Positions 45,088-53,788 of a stretch of DNA of 64,000 nucleotides are shown piece after piece. The notes under the pieces are model-generated. The model saw nothing but the letters and a program-made list of their open reading frames with translations, was not told the origin of the DNA and made no database searches. The stretch is from Richelia sinica FACHB-800 (lineage in GTDB: Bacteria; Cyanobacteriota; Cyanobacteriia; Cyanobacteriales; Nostocaceae). A program made the position numbers and the translations under genes. The first letter of the stretch is position 1. The number at the start of each line of letters is the position of its first letter. Location: NCBI RefSeq assembly GCF_014698825.1, contig NZ_JACJTT010000001.1, positions 372,001-436,000 on the forward strand, in the 5' to 3' direction.

Positions 45088-46041
45088 CTAATTGAGCCAA
45101 GGTTGGCTGGCTTGATTTAATGCTGCCACTTCTTCATCACTCATAGTCCACCCTAAAGCACCGATGTTTTGTTTAACCTGGGCTGCGGTTTTGACACCAG
45201 CAATAGGAATAACGTTACCCTGAGCAATTAACCAATTGAGGGCGACTTGAGCAGGGGTACGACTATATTTTTCACCGATTTGGCGTAGTAAAGATAGGAC
45301 TGGTTCTATTTTTTTCAGCCCATTTGGACTAAATTGTGGGTCTAGACTTCTAGCCCCTGTGGGGGTTGTGTTGCTTGTATACTTGCCTGTGAGTAGTCCT
45401 TGAGCTAAGGGACTGTAGGCTAAGATTGTCACCCCTAATTGACGAGCGGTTGAGAAAATGCCATTACTTTCGATTTGCCGACTGAGTAAGGAGTAACGAA
45501 CTTGATTGACTGCTAAAGGTACGCCTCGACTAGCCAGTATTTGCTGTGCTGTTTGCATTTGTGCCGCTGAATAATTACTGACCCCTACAGCACCAATTCT
45601 GCCCCGCTTGACTTCATCGGCTAGGGTATTCATTAGTGTTTCCTGGCTCAACAAGAATGTAAATGGCCAATGGACTTGGTAGAGTTCCACTCGTTCTACT
45701 TGTAGTCGATTGAGACTGGCAGTTAAAGCATCGGAGACTGATTGGCCGTCCCAACGCCAAGGTAGGGGCCCGAATTTGGTGGCTATTTGCACTTGGGTTT
45801 GGGTTTGTTGTTGGAATTTACCTAATAATGTTTCTGACAAACCAAGTCCATAAACTTCTGCGGTATCAAAGAAATTCACCCCAGCATCTAAAGCTACGGT
45901 AAACGCTGCTTTTAATTCTTCTGCCCCGTAATCTTTGCCATAGTTCCAAAAGAGTTTATCACCCCAAGCCCAAGTTCCTAAGCACAGGGGAGGAACTGCT
46001 GGGCCGTTTTGTCCTAATGTGATAGTTTCCACTTTTGTCAA
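45088..46041 (-). CDS. Aldo/keto reductase
   Basis: A 317-residue NADPH-dependent oxidoreductase with the (beta/alpha)8 layout. The catalytic tetrad is visible: Asp in FFDTAEVYG, Tyr in the same motif, Lys in ATKFGPL and His in YQVHWPF. The cofactor-end motifs VSNYSAAQM and IPIAGVKTAAQV are present. The substrate is unpredictable from sequence. It is divergent from the PucC-like gene. Confidence 0.9.
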   Translation of the reverse strand: MTKVETITLGQNGPAVPPLCLGTWAWGDKLFWNYGKDYGAEELKAAFTVALDAGVNFFDTAEVYGLGLSETLLGKFQQQTQTQVQIATKFGPLPWRWDGQSVSDALTASLNRLQVERVELYQVHWPFTFLLSQETLMNTLADEVKRGRIGAVGVSNYSAAQMQTAQQILASRGVPLAVNQVRYSLLSRQIESNGIFSTARQLGVTILAYSPLAQGLLTGKYTSNTTPTGARSLDPQFSPNGLKKIEPVLSLLRQIGEKYSRTPAQVALNWLIAQGNVIPIAGVKTAAQVKQNIGALGWTMSDEEVAALNQASQPWLN

Positions 46042-46247
46042 ATTTAATTCATTTACATTTCTTTACTTTTTTAGTGTATCGTTTGCTAGATGAGTCGTAC
46101 CCACAGACCCACAACAGCCAAGGGTAATATTTCCATTCGCTGAACTGATTTCATACTGATTTTGATGATTGTCTAACCAAAGTATTTGAGGGTTTCGGTT
46201 TATCTTTAGTTAAAGGGAGACAATCGTGTAATACCAAAAAAGTAGCT

Positions 46248-47684
46248 ATGGCAAGCGGTGATGTATTTGATAACCAAACAGAATCCCTAGCGCTGCCAAA
46301 GGTCAATGTCCTGACCATGTTTAGGCTAGGTTTGTTTCAAATGGGATTGAGTATGATGTCCATCTTGACGTTGGGTGTACTCAATCGGGTGATGATTCAG
46401 GAAATTGCAATTCCAGCTACCCTGGTGGCTTTGGTGTTAGCATTACCTTCCTTTGTTGCACCTACTCGCATCTGGTTTGGGCAAATGTCTGATGCCAAGC
46501 CCTTATGGGGATACCACCGCACAGCTTATGTTTGGGTGGGAGCAGCAATATTTGCGATCGCTGCTTTTTTAGCTGTACAAGTAATTTGGCAATTAAATAC
46601 TTTTGCTAGTAACCCTGATGGTTGGGCATGGACAACGCAAACCATCGGTTGGACTGCTGTGCTGGGTTTGGTTTTTGCGGTTTATGGTTTAGCTATATGT
46701 GCCAGTGGTACGGCCTTTGCTGCTTTGCTGGTGGATATATCCCAAGAAAATAACCGTTCTAAGGTGGTTGGCATTGTTTGGTCAATGCTGATGGTAGGAA
46801 TTATTGTCGGGGCGATTATCAGTTCTAGTTTGCTCCAGCAATTAGATGGTAATGCACCTTTGGAAACCTTGCAGGGAGCAATTAATCGGTTATTTACCAT
46901 CGTGCCGACCCTGGTTTTCGGTTTGGCAGTAATTGCTACTGCGGGTGTAGAAAAGAAATATTCTTTCTTTTACCAACGTTCTAACCCAGGAAATCGTGAA
47001 GATAGCATTAGTTTGGGTAAAGCTTGGCAAATTTTGACTGCTAGTCGGCAAACAGGCTTGTTTTTCACTTTTCTTTTGGTGATGACCATTAGCTTGTTTA
47101 TGCAAGACCCAATTTTAGAACCCTATGCGGGGCAAGTATTTAAAATGCCTTTGGCTGAAAGTACCAAGTTGAATGTTTTTTACGGTACTGGCATTTTAAT
47201 CGCCTATGCGGTAACTGGGTTCTTGATTGTCCCCCGGTTGGGTAAGCGGAGAACAGCCAAGATTGGTTGCATTTTGGTGTCATTAGCGGCCTTATTACTG
47301 GGTTTCTCTGGATTTTCTGCCAATCCTGCTTTCTTGAAATTCGGTTTGGTAATTTTTGGACTAGCCACAGGTTTTGTTACTACAGCAGCAGTTAGCTTGA
47401 TGCTAGACTTGACTGTTGCAGAAGCCGCAGGTACTTTTATTGGTGCTTGGGGATTGGCCCAATCTATTTCCAGAGGTATAGCTACTGTCATTGGTGGTCT
47501 GGTTTTAGATATAGGTAGGCAGGTGTTTTCTGATAAATTAGTTTTGGCCTATGGCATGGTGTTTGCCCTAGAAGCTGGGGGAATGCTGTTGTCGATTTGG
47601 TTTTTGAATCGGGTGAATGTGGCTGAGTTTCAAACCAATACTAAAGATGCGATCGCTTCTGTTTTGGCCAGTGACTTAGATTAA
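46248..47684 (+). CDS. BCD-family MFS transporter (PucC/LhaA-like)
   Basis: A 478-residue protein of 12 predicted helices in the family of PucC/LhaA (bacteriochlorophyll delivery). The early segment FRLGLFQMGLSMMSILTLGV-LNRVMI and PTRIWFGQMSDAKPLWGYHR are characteristic. In purple bacteria the family is needed for light-harvesting complex assembly; in cyanobacteria it probably handles chlorophyll or a related tetrapyrrole, but this is unproven. It is followed after 48 bp by the inositol-phosphatase family gene in the same orientation. Confidence 0.85.
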   Translation: MASGDVFDNQTESLALPKVNVLTMFRLGLFQMGLSMMSILTLGVLNRVMIQEIAIPATLVALVLALPSFVAPTRIWFGQMSDAKPLWGYHRTAYVWVGAAIFAIAAFLAVQVIWQLNTFASNPDGWAWTTQTIGWTAVLGLVFAVYGLAICASGTAFAALLVDISQENNRSKVVGIVWSMLMVGIIVGAIISSSLLQQLDGNAPLETLQGAINRLFTIVPTLVFGLAVIATAGVEKKYSFFYQRSNPGNREDSISLGKAWQILTASRQTGLFFTFLLVMTISLFMQDPILEPYAGQVFKMPLAESTKLNVFYGTGILIAYAVTGFLIVPRLGKRRTAKIGCILVSLAALLLGFSGFSANPAFLKFGLVIFGLATGFVTTAAVSLMLDLTVAEAAGTFIGAWGLAQSISRGIATVIGGLVLDIGRQVFSDKLVLAYGMVFALEAGGMLLSIWFLNRVNVAEFQTNTKDAIASVLASDLD

Positions 47685-47732
47685 CGGTTGGTGATTGAAG
47701 ACGCACCCAAAAGAATTGATTAATAGCTAACC

Positions 47733-48539
47733 ATGAATGATTTTTGGACGACAGTTTTAGATTTTGCCGAAACTATTACCACTAGAGTAGGGGAACAACT
47801 CCTCCAAGATTTTGGGAGGGTTCAAGCTGCTCAAAAAGCTGATGGCAGTTTGGTGACACAGGCTGATAAATGGGCAGATCAGGAAATTCGAGATGCGATC
47901 GCATCTAATTTTGCTGGTTATGGCATTTTAAGCGAGGAAAGCGACAGGGTTTTCCCTGGCACAGAATGGTGTTGGGTGATTGACCCCTTAGATGGGACTA
48001 CTAACTTTACACGGGGCATTCCCATTTGGTCGATTTCTTTAGGTTTACTGTACCGGGGTGTACCGATTTTTGGTTATGTTTATTTACCACCACTCCGTCA
48101 AGCTTTCCATGGTTTTTGGGCTGGTTCCTCTGGTTTAACTGTCCCCACAGGTGCTTTTCTCAACCATCATCCCATCCACACCAGTGCTGATAGTCCTAGC
48201 GGCAATCACTTCTTTAACCTTTGCTCGCGGAGTACAGGTGTGATTAAACATAGCTTTCCTTGTAAAATTCGCATGTTAGGGGTAGCTAGTTACAACTTTC
48301 TGACAGTGGCCACCGGGGCAGTTTTGGGAGGAATTGAAGCTACACCCAAGGTGTGGGATATCGCTGGTGCTTGGGTAATTGTCCAAGCCGCTGGTGGTGT
48401 GTGGAAATCCCTCAAATCAGAACCATTTCCCCTCATACCAGAAACAGATTATAGCGATCGCTCTTTCCCTACTTTAGTGGTAAGTCGTCCAGAATTATTG
48501 CCAGTATTCTCACCATTTTTAGACGGTGTAAAACTTTAG
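47733..48539 (+). CDS. Inositol monophosphatase family protein
   Basis: A 268-residue Mg-dependent phosphatase with the family motifs ILSEES, WVIDPLDGTTNF (metal ligands Asp-x-Leu-Asp-Gly-Thr) and KVWDIAGAWVIVQAAGG. It could act on inositol phosphate, 3'-phosphoadenosine phosphate, fructose 1,6-bisphosphate or histidinol phosphate; the sequence does not decide. It is likely cotranscribed with the upstream PucC-like gene (48 bp). Confidence 0.88.
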   Translation: MNDFWTTVLDFAETITTRVGEQLLQDFGRVQAAQKADGSLVTQADKWADQEIRDAIASNFAGYGILSEESDRVFPGTEWCWVIDPLDGTTNFTRGIPIWSISLGLLYRGVPIFGYVYLPPLRQAFHGFWAGSSGLTVPTGAFLNHHPIHTSADSPSGNHFFNLCSRSTGVIKHSFPCKIRMLGVASYNFLTVATGAVLGGIEATPKVWDIAGAWVIVQAAGGVWKSLKSEPFPLIPETDYSDRSFPTLVVSRPELLPVFSPFLDGVKL

Positions 48540-48582
48540 TTGCCAGATTTCCACAACTACCAAAGATGGGAGAAAATAAAAC

Positions 48583-48671
48583 AACGGACAAGGTGGTTAA
48601 GAAACCAACTGATTATAAAACCTAGACACCGACTCTTCAGACTGTCACCTGTCCCCTGTCACCTGCAATAA
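48583..48671 (-). repeat. TATAGCAGG-family repeat, diverged reverse copy
   Basis: On the reverse strand this reads TGCAGGTGACAGG, GGACAGGTGACAGT, then a diverged interior and the end ACCTTGTCC. It corresponds to the family seen at 22876-22980, but the outer TATA is disrupted and the interior is altered. It lies 44 bp past the inositol-phosphatase stop. Confidence 0.5.
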
Positions 48672-48699
48672 CCAGTAACCAATCACCAATAACTCAACC

Positions 48700-49656
48700 A
48701 TGAAAGGGCTGTGGCTAGAAAATAACCAATTACAACTACGTACAGACATTCCCATCCCTGAACCTCCACCAGGGGAGTCTTTAGTGCGAGTCCTGCGGGC
48801 AGGTATTTGTAACACAGACCTGGAGTTATTACGAGGTTATTATCCCTACACAGGAATTTTGGGTCATGAGTTTGTCGGTGTAGTAGAACAAGGGCCACAA
48901 GATTTAATTAATCGCCGTGTTGTTGGTGAAATCAATGCAGCTTGTGGCCATTGTCGTTTTTGTCTGAGTGGACAACCAACCCATTGTGAAAATCGCACCG
49001 TTTTAGGTATTGTCAACCGTCATGGTGCCTTTGCTGAATACCTGTGTTTACCTATCAACAACTTACATCTTGTCCCCGATGATGTATCTACAGAAGCAGC
49101 CACCTTTACTGAACCAGTAGCCGCAGCTTTAGAAATTCAACAGCAAGTTTCCCTATCTGCTAATGACCGAGTGTTAGTAGTGGGAGATGGAAAATTAGGA
49201 CAATTGGTAGCCCAAACCTTAGCTTTAACTGGTTGTGATTTATTGGTAGTAGGAAGACATCAGGACAAGTTAGCCCATCTCCAGTCCAAAGGTATTAAAA
49301 CTGGGTTAGCGGATGCAGTCACAGAAAGGGCTTTTGATATATCAGTGGAGTGTACAGGTAATCCTGAAGGCTTTGCTACAGCACGTCGCGCTTTAAGGCC
49401 CCGTGGTACTCTCGTTCTCAAAAGTACCTATGCAGGTCTATTAAGTTTGGATGCTTCTTCTCTGGTCGTCGATGAAATTACCCTCATCGGTTCCCGTTGC
49501 GGCCCTTTTACTCCAGCCCTGGATTTATTAGCTACAGGTCAGGTAGATGTGGAACCTTTAATACAAGCCCGTTATCCCCTCACAGAAGGTTTAGCTGCTT
49601 TTGCCAAGGCCCAAACCAAAGGTGTTTTAAAGGTGTTGTTGGAGATTGAGGAATAG
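48700..49656 (+). CDS. Zinc-dependent medium-chain alcohol dehydrogenase
   Basis: A 318-residue MDR enzyme. The catalytic-zinc ligands are in AGICNTDLE, ILGHEFVGVV and the Glu of TFTEPVAAALE; the structural zinc has four Cys in CGHCRFCLSGQPTHC. The Rossmann motif is VLVVGDGKLGQLVAQTLALTG. It is shorter than typical (~340-370), mainly in the C-terminal half. The substrate is unknown. The region upstream contains a diverged dispersed repeat. Confidence 0.87.
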   Translation: MKGLWLENNQLQLRTDIPIPEPPPGESLVRVLRAGICNTDLELLRGYYPYTGILGHEFVGVVEQGPQDLINRRVVGEINAACGHCRFCLSGQPTHCENRTVLGIVNRHGAFAEYLCLPINNLHLVPDDVSTEAATFTEPVAAALEIQQQVSLSANDRVLVVGDGKLGQLVAQTLALTGCDLLVVGRHQDKLAHLQSKGIKTGLADAVTERAFDISVECTGNPEGFATARRALRPRGTLVLKSTYAGLLSLDASSLVVDEITLIGSRCGPFTPALDLLATGQVDVEPLIQARYPLTEGLAAFAKAQTKGVLKVLLEIEE

Positions 49657-49690
49657 GAGGAAGGAGTTCAGGAGTTCAGAAGTTCAGAAG

Positions 49691-49726
49691 ACAGAAGTAT
49701 GGCTAACGCCACGCTGCGCGAACAGG
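49691..49726 (-). repeat. Reverse copy of the GTTCGCGCAGCGTG repeat
   Basis: ACAGAAGTATGGCTAACGCC followed by ACGCTGCGCGAACAGG is the reverse complement of the repeat unit found twice at 5971-6066. It is preceded by CAGAAGTT-type repeats, matching the CTTCTG flanks of the other copies. Confidence 0.75.
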
Positions 49727-49751
49727 GGTAATCATCTGTGCTGACTGAATT

Positions 49752-49852
49752 TATAGCTGTAGACAAGACAGGACATTAACTGCAACTAAAACTTAGACAC
49801 ACAAAGGCTTTTAGCACTGTCACCTGTCACCTGTCACCTGTCCCCTGCTATA
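49752..49852 (-). repeat. TATAGCAGG-family repeat forming the 3' end of a gene
   Basis: A 101-bp copy in reverse orientation. Its ends are TATAGCTGTAGACAAG (left) and the complement of TATAGCAGGGGACAGG (right, TGCTATA at 49846-49852), with four TGACAGG-type units. The stop codon and last eleven or so codons of the small Cys-rich membrane-protein gene are read from it. Confidence 0.75.
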
Positions 49853-50143
49853 ACTTGATTGGTAATCCTTACAACCAATTGCCTCTTCTGTATTAGCCGT
49901 ATGAGGATGTACGGTACATTTGAGGCGATAATTATTTGTAAAAAATTGACAGTTAGGACAGGGAATTTTGTGCATTTGTTTGGCAGTAGCAACACTATCT
50001 CGCGCTGCTGCCCAAATACTCCAAACAAACAAAATCATCACAGTCCAAGCAACCACAAAGCAAATAGGAATGATTAGGGGTTGTATTCCACGAATCAGAA
50101 AGGATATCAGTTCTAACACGGCAAATGGCAGGGGCTGATACAA
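49820..50143 (-). CDS. Small Cys-rich membrane protein, C-terminus derived from a repeat
   Basis: A 107-residue protein. One or two N-terminal hydrophobic helices (about 8-45, including PLIIPICFVVAWTVMILFVW) precede a Cys-containing domain: CPNCQFFTNNYRLKCTVHP and TEEAIGCKDYQ. I recall similar small cyanobacterial proteins with CxxC, LKCxVHP and EEAxxCxDY, of unknown function. After CKDYQS the residues SYSRGQVTGDR are encoded by the dispersed repeat at 49752-49852, so the original C-terminus appears to have been replaced. Confidence 0.65.
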   Translation of the reverse strand: MYQPLPFAVLELISFLIRGIQPLIIPICFVVAWTVMILFVWSIWAAARDSVATAKQMHKIPCPNCQFFTNNYRLKCTVHPHTANTEEAIGCKDYQSSYSRGQVTGDR

Positions 50144-50266
50144 ATGAGGAGCTAAAAGTAATATTAACTCGTAACTCCTGGTTGGTTACTTCTGACTAAG
50201 GGGATATTATGGCCATGGACAGAACAGTTATACCAATTCTCCAAAAGCAACCAACACATTGAGTAA

Positions 50267-50325
50267 ACCTCTCCCCAACCCTCCCCGCAAGCGGGGAGGG
50301 TGCGCGATAGCGCGGGTGGGGTAAT
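50267..50325. repeat. GC-rich hairpin repeat
   Basis: CCCTCCCCGC-AA-GCGGGGAGGG is a perfect hairpin (about 50278-50299), followed by GCGCGATAGCGCGGGTGGGG. The second part is repeated in reverse at 15576-15594. This is a second short dispersed element, lying between the Cys-rich membrane protein and cytochrome genes. Confidence 0.65.
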
Positions 50326-50357
50326 CATCTGTTGCCAACATTTTTCGATTTGGTATT

Positions 50358-50413
50358 AGGACATTAACTAACGCTAAAACTTAGGCAACCAAAGGCTTTT
50401 AGAACTGTCACCT
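50358..50413 (-). repeat. TATAGCAGG-family repeat, truncated reverse copy
   Basis: AGGACATTAACTA, GCTAAAACTTAGG, CAAAGGCTTTTAG and ACTGTCACC match the interior of the family in order, but the terminal TATAGC ends are absent. It directly follows the GC-rich hairpin repeat. Confidence 0.6.
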
Positions 50414-50539
50414 ATTAATCGCAATGACGAAAATACGTTATTCTTACATCAGTGCTAAAAATTACAGCATTTTGCCAGTTAATCAGGTACAAACTGAAAA
50501 GCAAAAGTCAAACACCAAAATGGTTTTAGCCTCATAGTC

Positions 50540-51067
50540 TCACTCAAATTCCTGACTTAAGCGTCGGAAATTATACTCACTTGCACCCGGATGACAACTA
50601 ATGCAACTACTAACTGATGAGGGACTGGGTAACTTAATTCCAGGGTGTAAGGCACGAAAATAACGTGATTGATAGAGACGATAAGGTGTTGGTTCCTCTT
50701 GGAGATTGGTGCGAGAGAAGGTAGAAAGATATCTCCACACTAATATGCGCTGCGGGTCTACTAAAGGTTGAATTTGTACACCATAGTGCTGGGAGTCACG
50801 GAGAATATCCCGCCAAGTTTGGGTAGGAAAAACCGCAGGTGGTAAGGCGATGTGACAGGTAGCGCAGTTTTCTAAGTACAGTTCTTCTGCTAATTGATAT
50901 TGTGGTGGCACTACATCTACAGTGCCAATGTTAGAACTAGGTGTAACACCGTGAACGCTTGTCGCTAAACCCAATACCCAACCAATGGCTACACTCCAGG
51001 CAAAAATCAGTAGCATTAACCTCAGCGTTCGACGTTTGCGGGATTTGCGCTTAACCAGATTTGACAT
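50540..51067 (-). CDS. Dihaem c-type cytochrome, membrane-anchored
   Basis: A 175-residue exported cytochrome. A basic N-terminus (VKRKSRKRRTLR) precedes a helix at about 17-38 that anchors it or acts as a signal. Two haem c attachment sites follow: CATCH (68-72) and CISCH (155-159). The second is near the C-terminus, as in the dihaem cytochrome c family. It is likely periplasmic or lumenal electron transfer with unknown partners. The ATG at 51067 has GAGAAG upstream; a start nine codons earlier is possible. Confidence 0.85.
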   Translation of the reverse strand: MSNLVKRKSRKRRTLRLMLLIFAWSVAIGWVLGLATSVHGVTPSSNIGTVDVVPPQYQLAEELYLENCATCHIALPPAVFPTQTWRDILRDSQHYGVQIQPLVDPQRILVWRYLSTFSRTNLQEEPTPYRLYQSRYFRALHPGIKLPSPSSVSSCISCHPGASEYNFRRLSQEFE

Positions 51068-51176
51068 ACACTTCTCACTCACACTCACTCTCACAATATA
51101 TACAAGTCTCTCAGTAGTTGAGAAGTGGCTTTTTGATTAGACTGCTTTTTCTGCTGATAGTGCAGCCATACTCCTT

Positions 51177-52172
51177 CTACACTTTTCCACTACCAATTAA
51201 ATACAGCAAGGCCATCCGCACTGCTACACCACTAGTTACCTGTGATTGAATTAAGCTAAATTCTGGGTCATCCATTAATTCGGAACTAATTTCTACACCC
51301 CGATTTACAGGGCCTGGATGTAAAACTTTGACGTTAGGTTTACACCATTGGAGTTGATTGTGGGTAATGCCAAATAGTTGATGATATTCTCTGAGACTAG
51401 GCAGTAAATGTGCTGTCATGCGTTCTTTTTGTAAACGCAATGTCATGACAAAATCAGCATTCTCTAAAGCTGGTGCTAGTTGCCAATGGGTAAAGAATTT
51501 ATCAGTGTTGACTTGGGGTGTAAGATAATCAGCAAAGAATTTGGGTAGGAGAGTAGGAGGTGCAGCAAGATGGACTTCTGCACCACTAGCTATTAAACTC
51601 CAAATATTGGATCTAGCAACGCGAGAATGAAGAATATCACCAACGATCGCTATTTTTTTCCCTTGTAATAGTTCTAGACGGGGATTTTCTGGATTAATTA
51701 ATGTACAAATGGTGAATAAATCTAGTAGACCTTGGGAAGGATGCTCATGTTGACCGTCACCAGCATTGAGAACGCTGACTCGCACACCTAAACGATCCAT
51801 TTCTTGAGCGATCGCTTGTGGTACTCCCGCTTCTTTATGGCGTATCACCATAATATCCGTTCCCATGGCCAAATATGTTTTGGCTGTATCTAAAATTGTC
51901 TCTCCCTTGGTCATCGACGATGTAGCCGCAGCAAAGTTGAGGGTATCTGCACTTAAACGTTTTGCCGCAATTTCAAAGCTACTGCGAGTGCGGGTAGAGG
52001 GTTCAAAAAATAAATTTGCTACCACATGTCCTTGTAAAGTAGGTACTTTCTTGGTTCTCCGTGAGAGTACCTCTCGAAAGGATGCCGCAGTTTGTAACAC
52101 TGCGTTATATTCATCCGCAGTAAAATCTGCAAGGGAAAGAATGTGGTGACGATTCCAGGTAGTAGTCGGCAT
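51177..52172 (-). CDS. pyrB: Aspartate carbamoyltransferase catalytic chain
   Basis: First committed step of pyrimidine synthesis: carbamoyl phosphate plus aspartate. The carbamoyl-phosphate loop [13 protein letters not shown] is intact, with later motifs [35 protein letters not shown] and [12 protein letters not shown]. The ATG at 52172 gives 331 residues, the family length; 51 upstream codons are open but not conserved. It is a single gene without pyrI or pyrC neighbours, as usual in cyanobacteria. Confidence 0.95.
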   Translation of the reverse strand: MPTTTWNRHHILSLADFTADEYNAVLQTAASFREVLSRRTKKVPTLQGHVVANLFFEPSTRTRSSFEIAAKRLSADTLNFAAATSSMTKGETILDTAKTYLAMGTDIMVIRHKEAGVPQAIAQEMDRLGVRVSVLNAGDGQHEHPSQGLLDLFTICTLINPENPRLELLQGKKIAIVGDILHSRVARSNIWSLIASGAEVHLAAPPTLLPKFFADYLTPQVNTDKFFTHWQLAPALENADFVMTLRLQKERMTAHLLPSLREYHQLFGITHNQLQWCKPNVKVLHPGPVNRGVEISSELMDDPEFSLIQSQVTSGVAVRMALLYLIGSGKV

Positions 52173-52460
52173 GTTTTGATTCTGAATATAGAAATCTGGT
52201 TTGATTTCTGATAGCTTGGCTATATTGATCGGCAAGAAAGAAAGTAGAGAATTTAGGTGTATATAGCTTTTAAGGCCACAGCACCGACTACTTTGGCTAA
52301 TACTCCAAGGATACGCAAAAATCAACTAGAAATCCTATAGCCGTGTGATGGCTACAGTCAAGACTACACCCAATCTTAACCTGGATATAAAAAGTAGTGG
52401 CAGAAATTAATCTCTACCACTCATTCACAAATATTAGGATTTATACCGTTTCACTGAAAA

Positions 52461-52500
52461 AGGCTTCTATCACTCTTACCTGTCACCTGTCACCTGCTAT
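52461..52500 (-). repeat. TATAGCAGG-family repeat fragment at the P450 3' end
   Basis: On the reverse strand it reads ATAGCAGGTGACAGGTGACA, then GGTAAGAGTGATAGAAGCCT. It keeps one end of the family and begins 7 bp beyond the P450 stop codon. The remaining 52173-52506 gap shows nothing else. Confidence 0.6.
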
Positions 52501-52506
52501 CATTAC

Positions 52507-53745
52507 TTAATGATGTCGTGAAAATGTTACTGGTAATGACTCTAAGCCACGCATGGCTAAGTTTGGTATCCAGTGGAATTGATTGGTTGCTAACTGTATA
52601 TTGCTTAACCGCTCCAATAAAGTGTTCAAGGCAATTTTCGCTTCTAAACGTGTGAGTGCAGCACCCAAGCAAAAATGGATACCTTGCCCTAAACCAAGAT
52701 GACGGTTTTCTTTGCGAGTAATGTCAAATTGGTCAGGATTAGGGAATTGTGCAGGGTCGTGATTTGCTGCATGTAAAAGACAATAGATTTTCTGTCCTTG
52801 ACTAATTAGCTGGTCATTAATATAAGTATCTGCGATCGCACAACGCACTACACTAAATGCGGGACCCCAATAACGGAAGACTTCTTCCACCGTAGAATCA
52901 ATCAAGGATGGATTCTCTAGCAACATCTGCAATTGATCAGGATGTTGCAATAAAGCCAGAAGTCCATTACTGATTAAATAAGTGGTAGTTTCATAGGCAC
53001 CAGCCATAAAGGTAATACATGTAGATGTCAATTCTTCTTCACTCAGTACACTACCGTTATCTTCAGCAGCTATTAACTTAGTAATAAAATCACTGACAGG
53101 ATGCTGACGATGTTGGGCAATTAAATTATCAAAATATCCAATACTTTCTACCAAACTTTGGTAAGTAGTCTCCACAACCGCTTCACTGGCCCAACCTGCA
53201 CCAAAAAGAGTAAACATATTGCTACTCCAGCGTTTTAGCGCAGGAATATCTTCTCTAGGTACACCTAGCAACTTAGCTGTCACTAGGGCCGGTAAGGGAA
53301 TGGCAAAGTCTTGAATCACCTCCATCTGACCAGCATCTTGAACTGCATCAATCAGTTCATCAGCACAGTCTTGAATGAAACAGTTTAAACTGTTGCTGAT
53401 CTGAGGTGTAAAAGCCTTACCGATTAAAGTTCTGAGTCTGGTATGTCGTGGTGGATCGGAAAACACCATCCACTTTGTAAAGTATTCATTACAAAACTTC
53501 AGCTTATCCTGGACAGAGGCAAATTTACTTTTACCAATTTGTCCACCTCTATCTACAGAAAACCTCTGTTCGCGGATTGTATTATAAACATCAACATAAC
53601 GAGTCAGAATCCATGATTCTAATTGCGGATGCCAGTAAATTGGATCAGCAATCCGCATTTGATCCAAGGTGGGATCAGGATTAGTGAAAAATAAAGGGTT
53701 GAGTAAATCATACTTTTCACCTAATGGTAAATCTTGAGTTAGCAT
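52507..53745 (-). CDS. Cytochrome P450
   Basis: A 412-residue soluble bacterial-type P450. The I-helix oxygen-activation motif is AGAYETTT, the K-helix EEVFR gives the ExxR motif, and the haem-binding loop is GLGQGIHFCLGAALTR with the Cys ligand. The first residue of the usual FGxGxHxC motif is changed to Leu-Gly. The substrate is unknown; the class often modifies natural products. The ATG at 53745 has GGAGG nine bases upstream. It lies 43 bp downstream of an uncharacterised gene on the same strand, forming a likely operon. No ferredoxin or reductase gene is adjacent. Confidence 0.92.
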   Translation of the reverse strand: MLTQDLPLGEKYDLLNPLFFTNPDPTLDQMRIADPIYWHPQLESWILTRYVDVYNTIREQRFSVDRGGQIGKSKFASVQDKLKFCNEYFTKWMVFSDPPRHTRLRTLIGKAFTPQISNSLNCFIQDCADELIDAVQDAGQMEVIQDFAIPLPALVTAKLLGVPREDIPALKRWSSNMFTLFGAGWASEAVVETTYQSLVESIGYFDNLIAQHRQHPVSDFITKLIAAEDNGSVLSEEELTSTCITFMAGAYETTTYLISNGLLALLQHPDQLQMLLENPSLIDSTVEEVFRYWGPAFSVVRCAIADTYINDQLISQGQKIYCLLHAANHDPAQFPNPDQFDITRKENRHLGLGQGIHFCLGAALTRLEAKIALNTLLERLSNIQLATNQFHWIPNLAMRGLESLPVTFSRHH

Positions 53746-53788
53746 TTACAAAACCCTCCTATTACAATCACTAAATCCTAATTACAAC

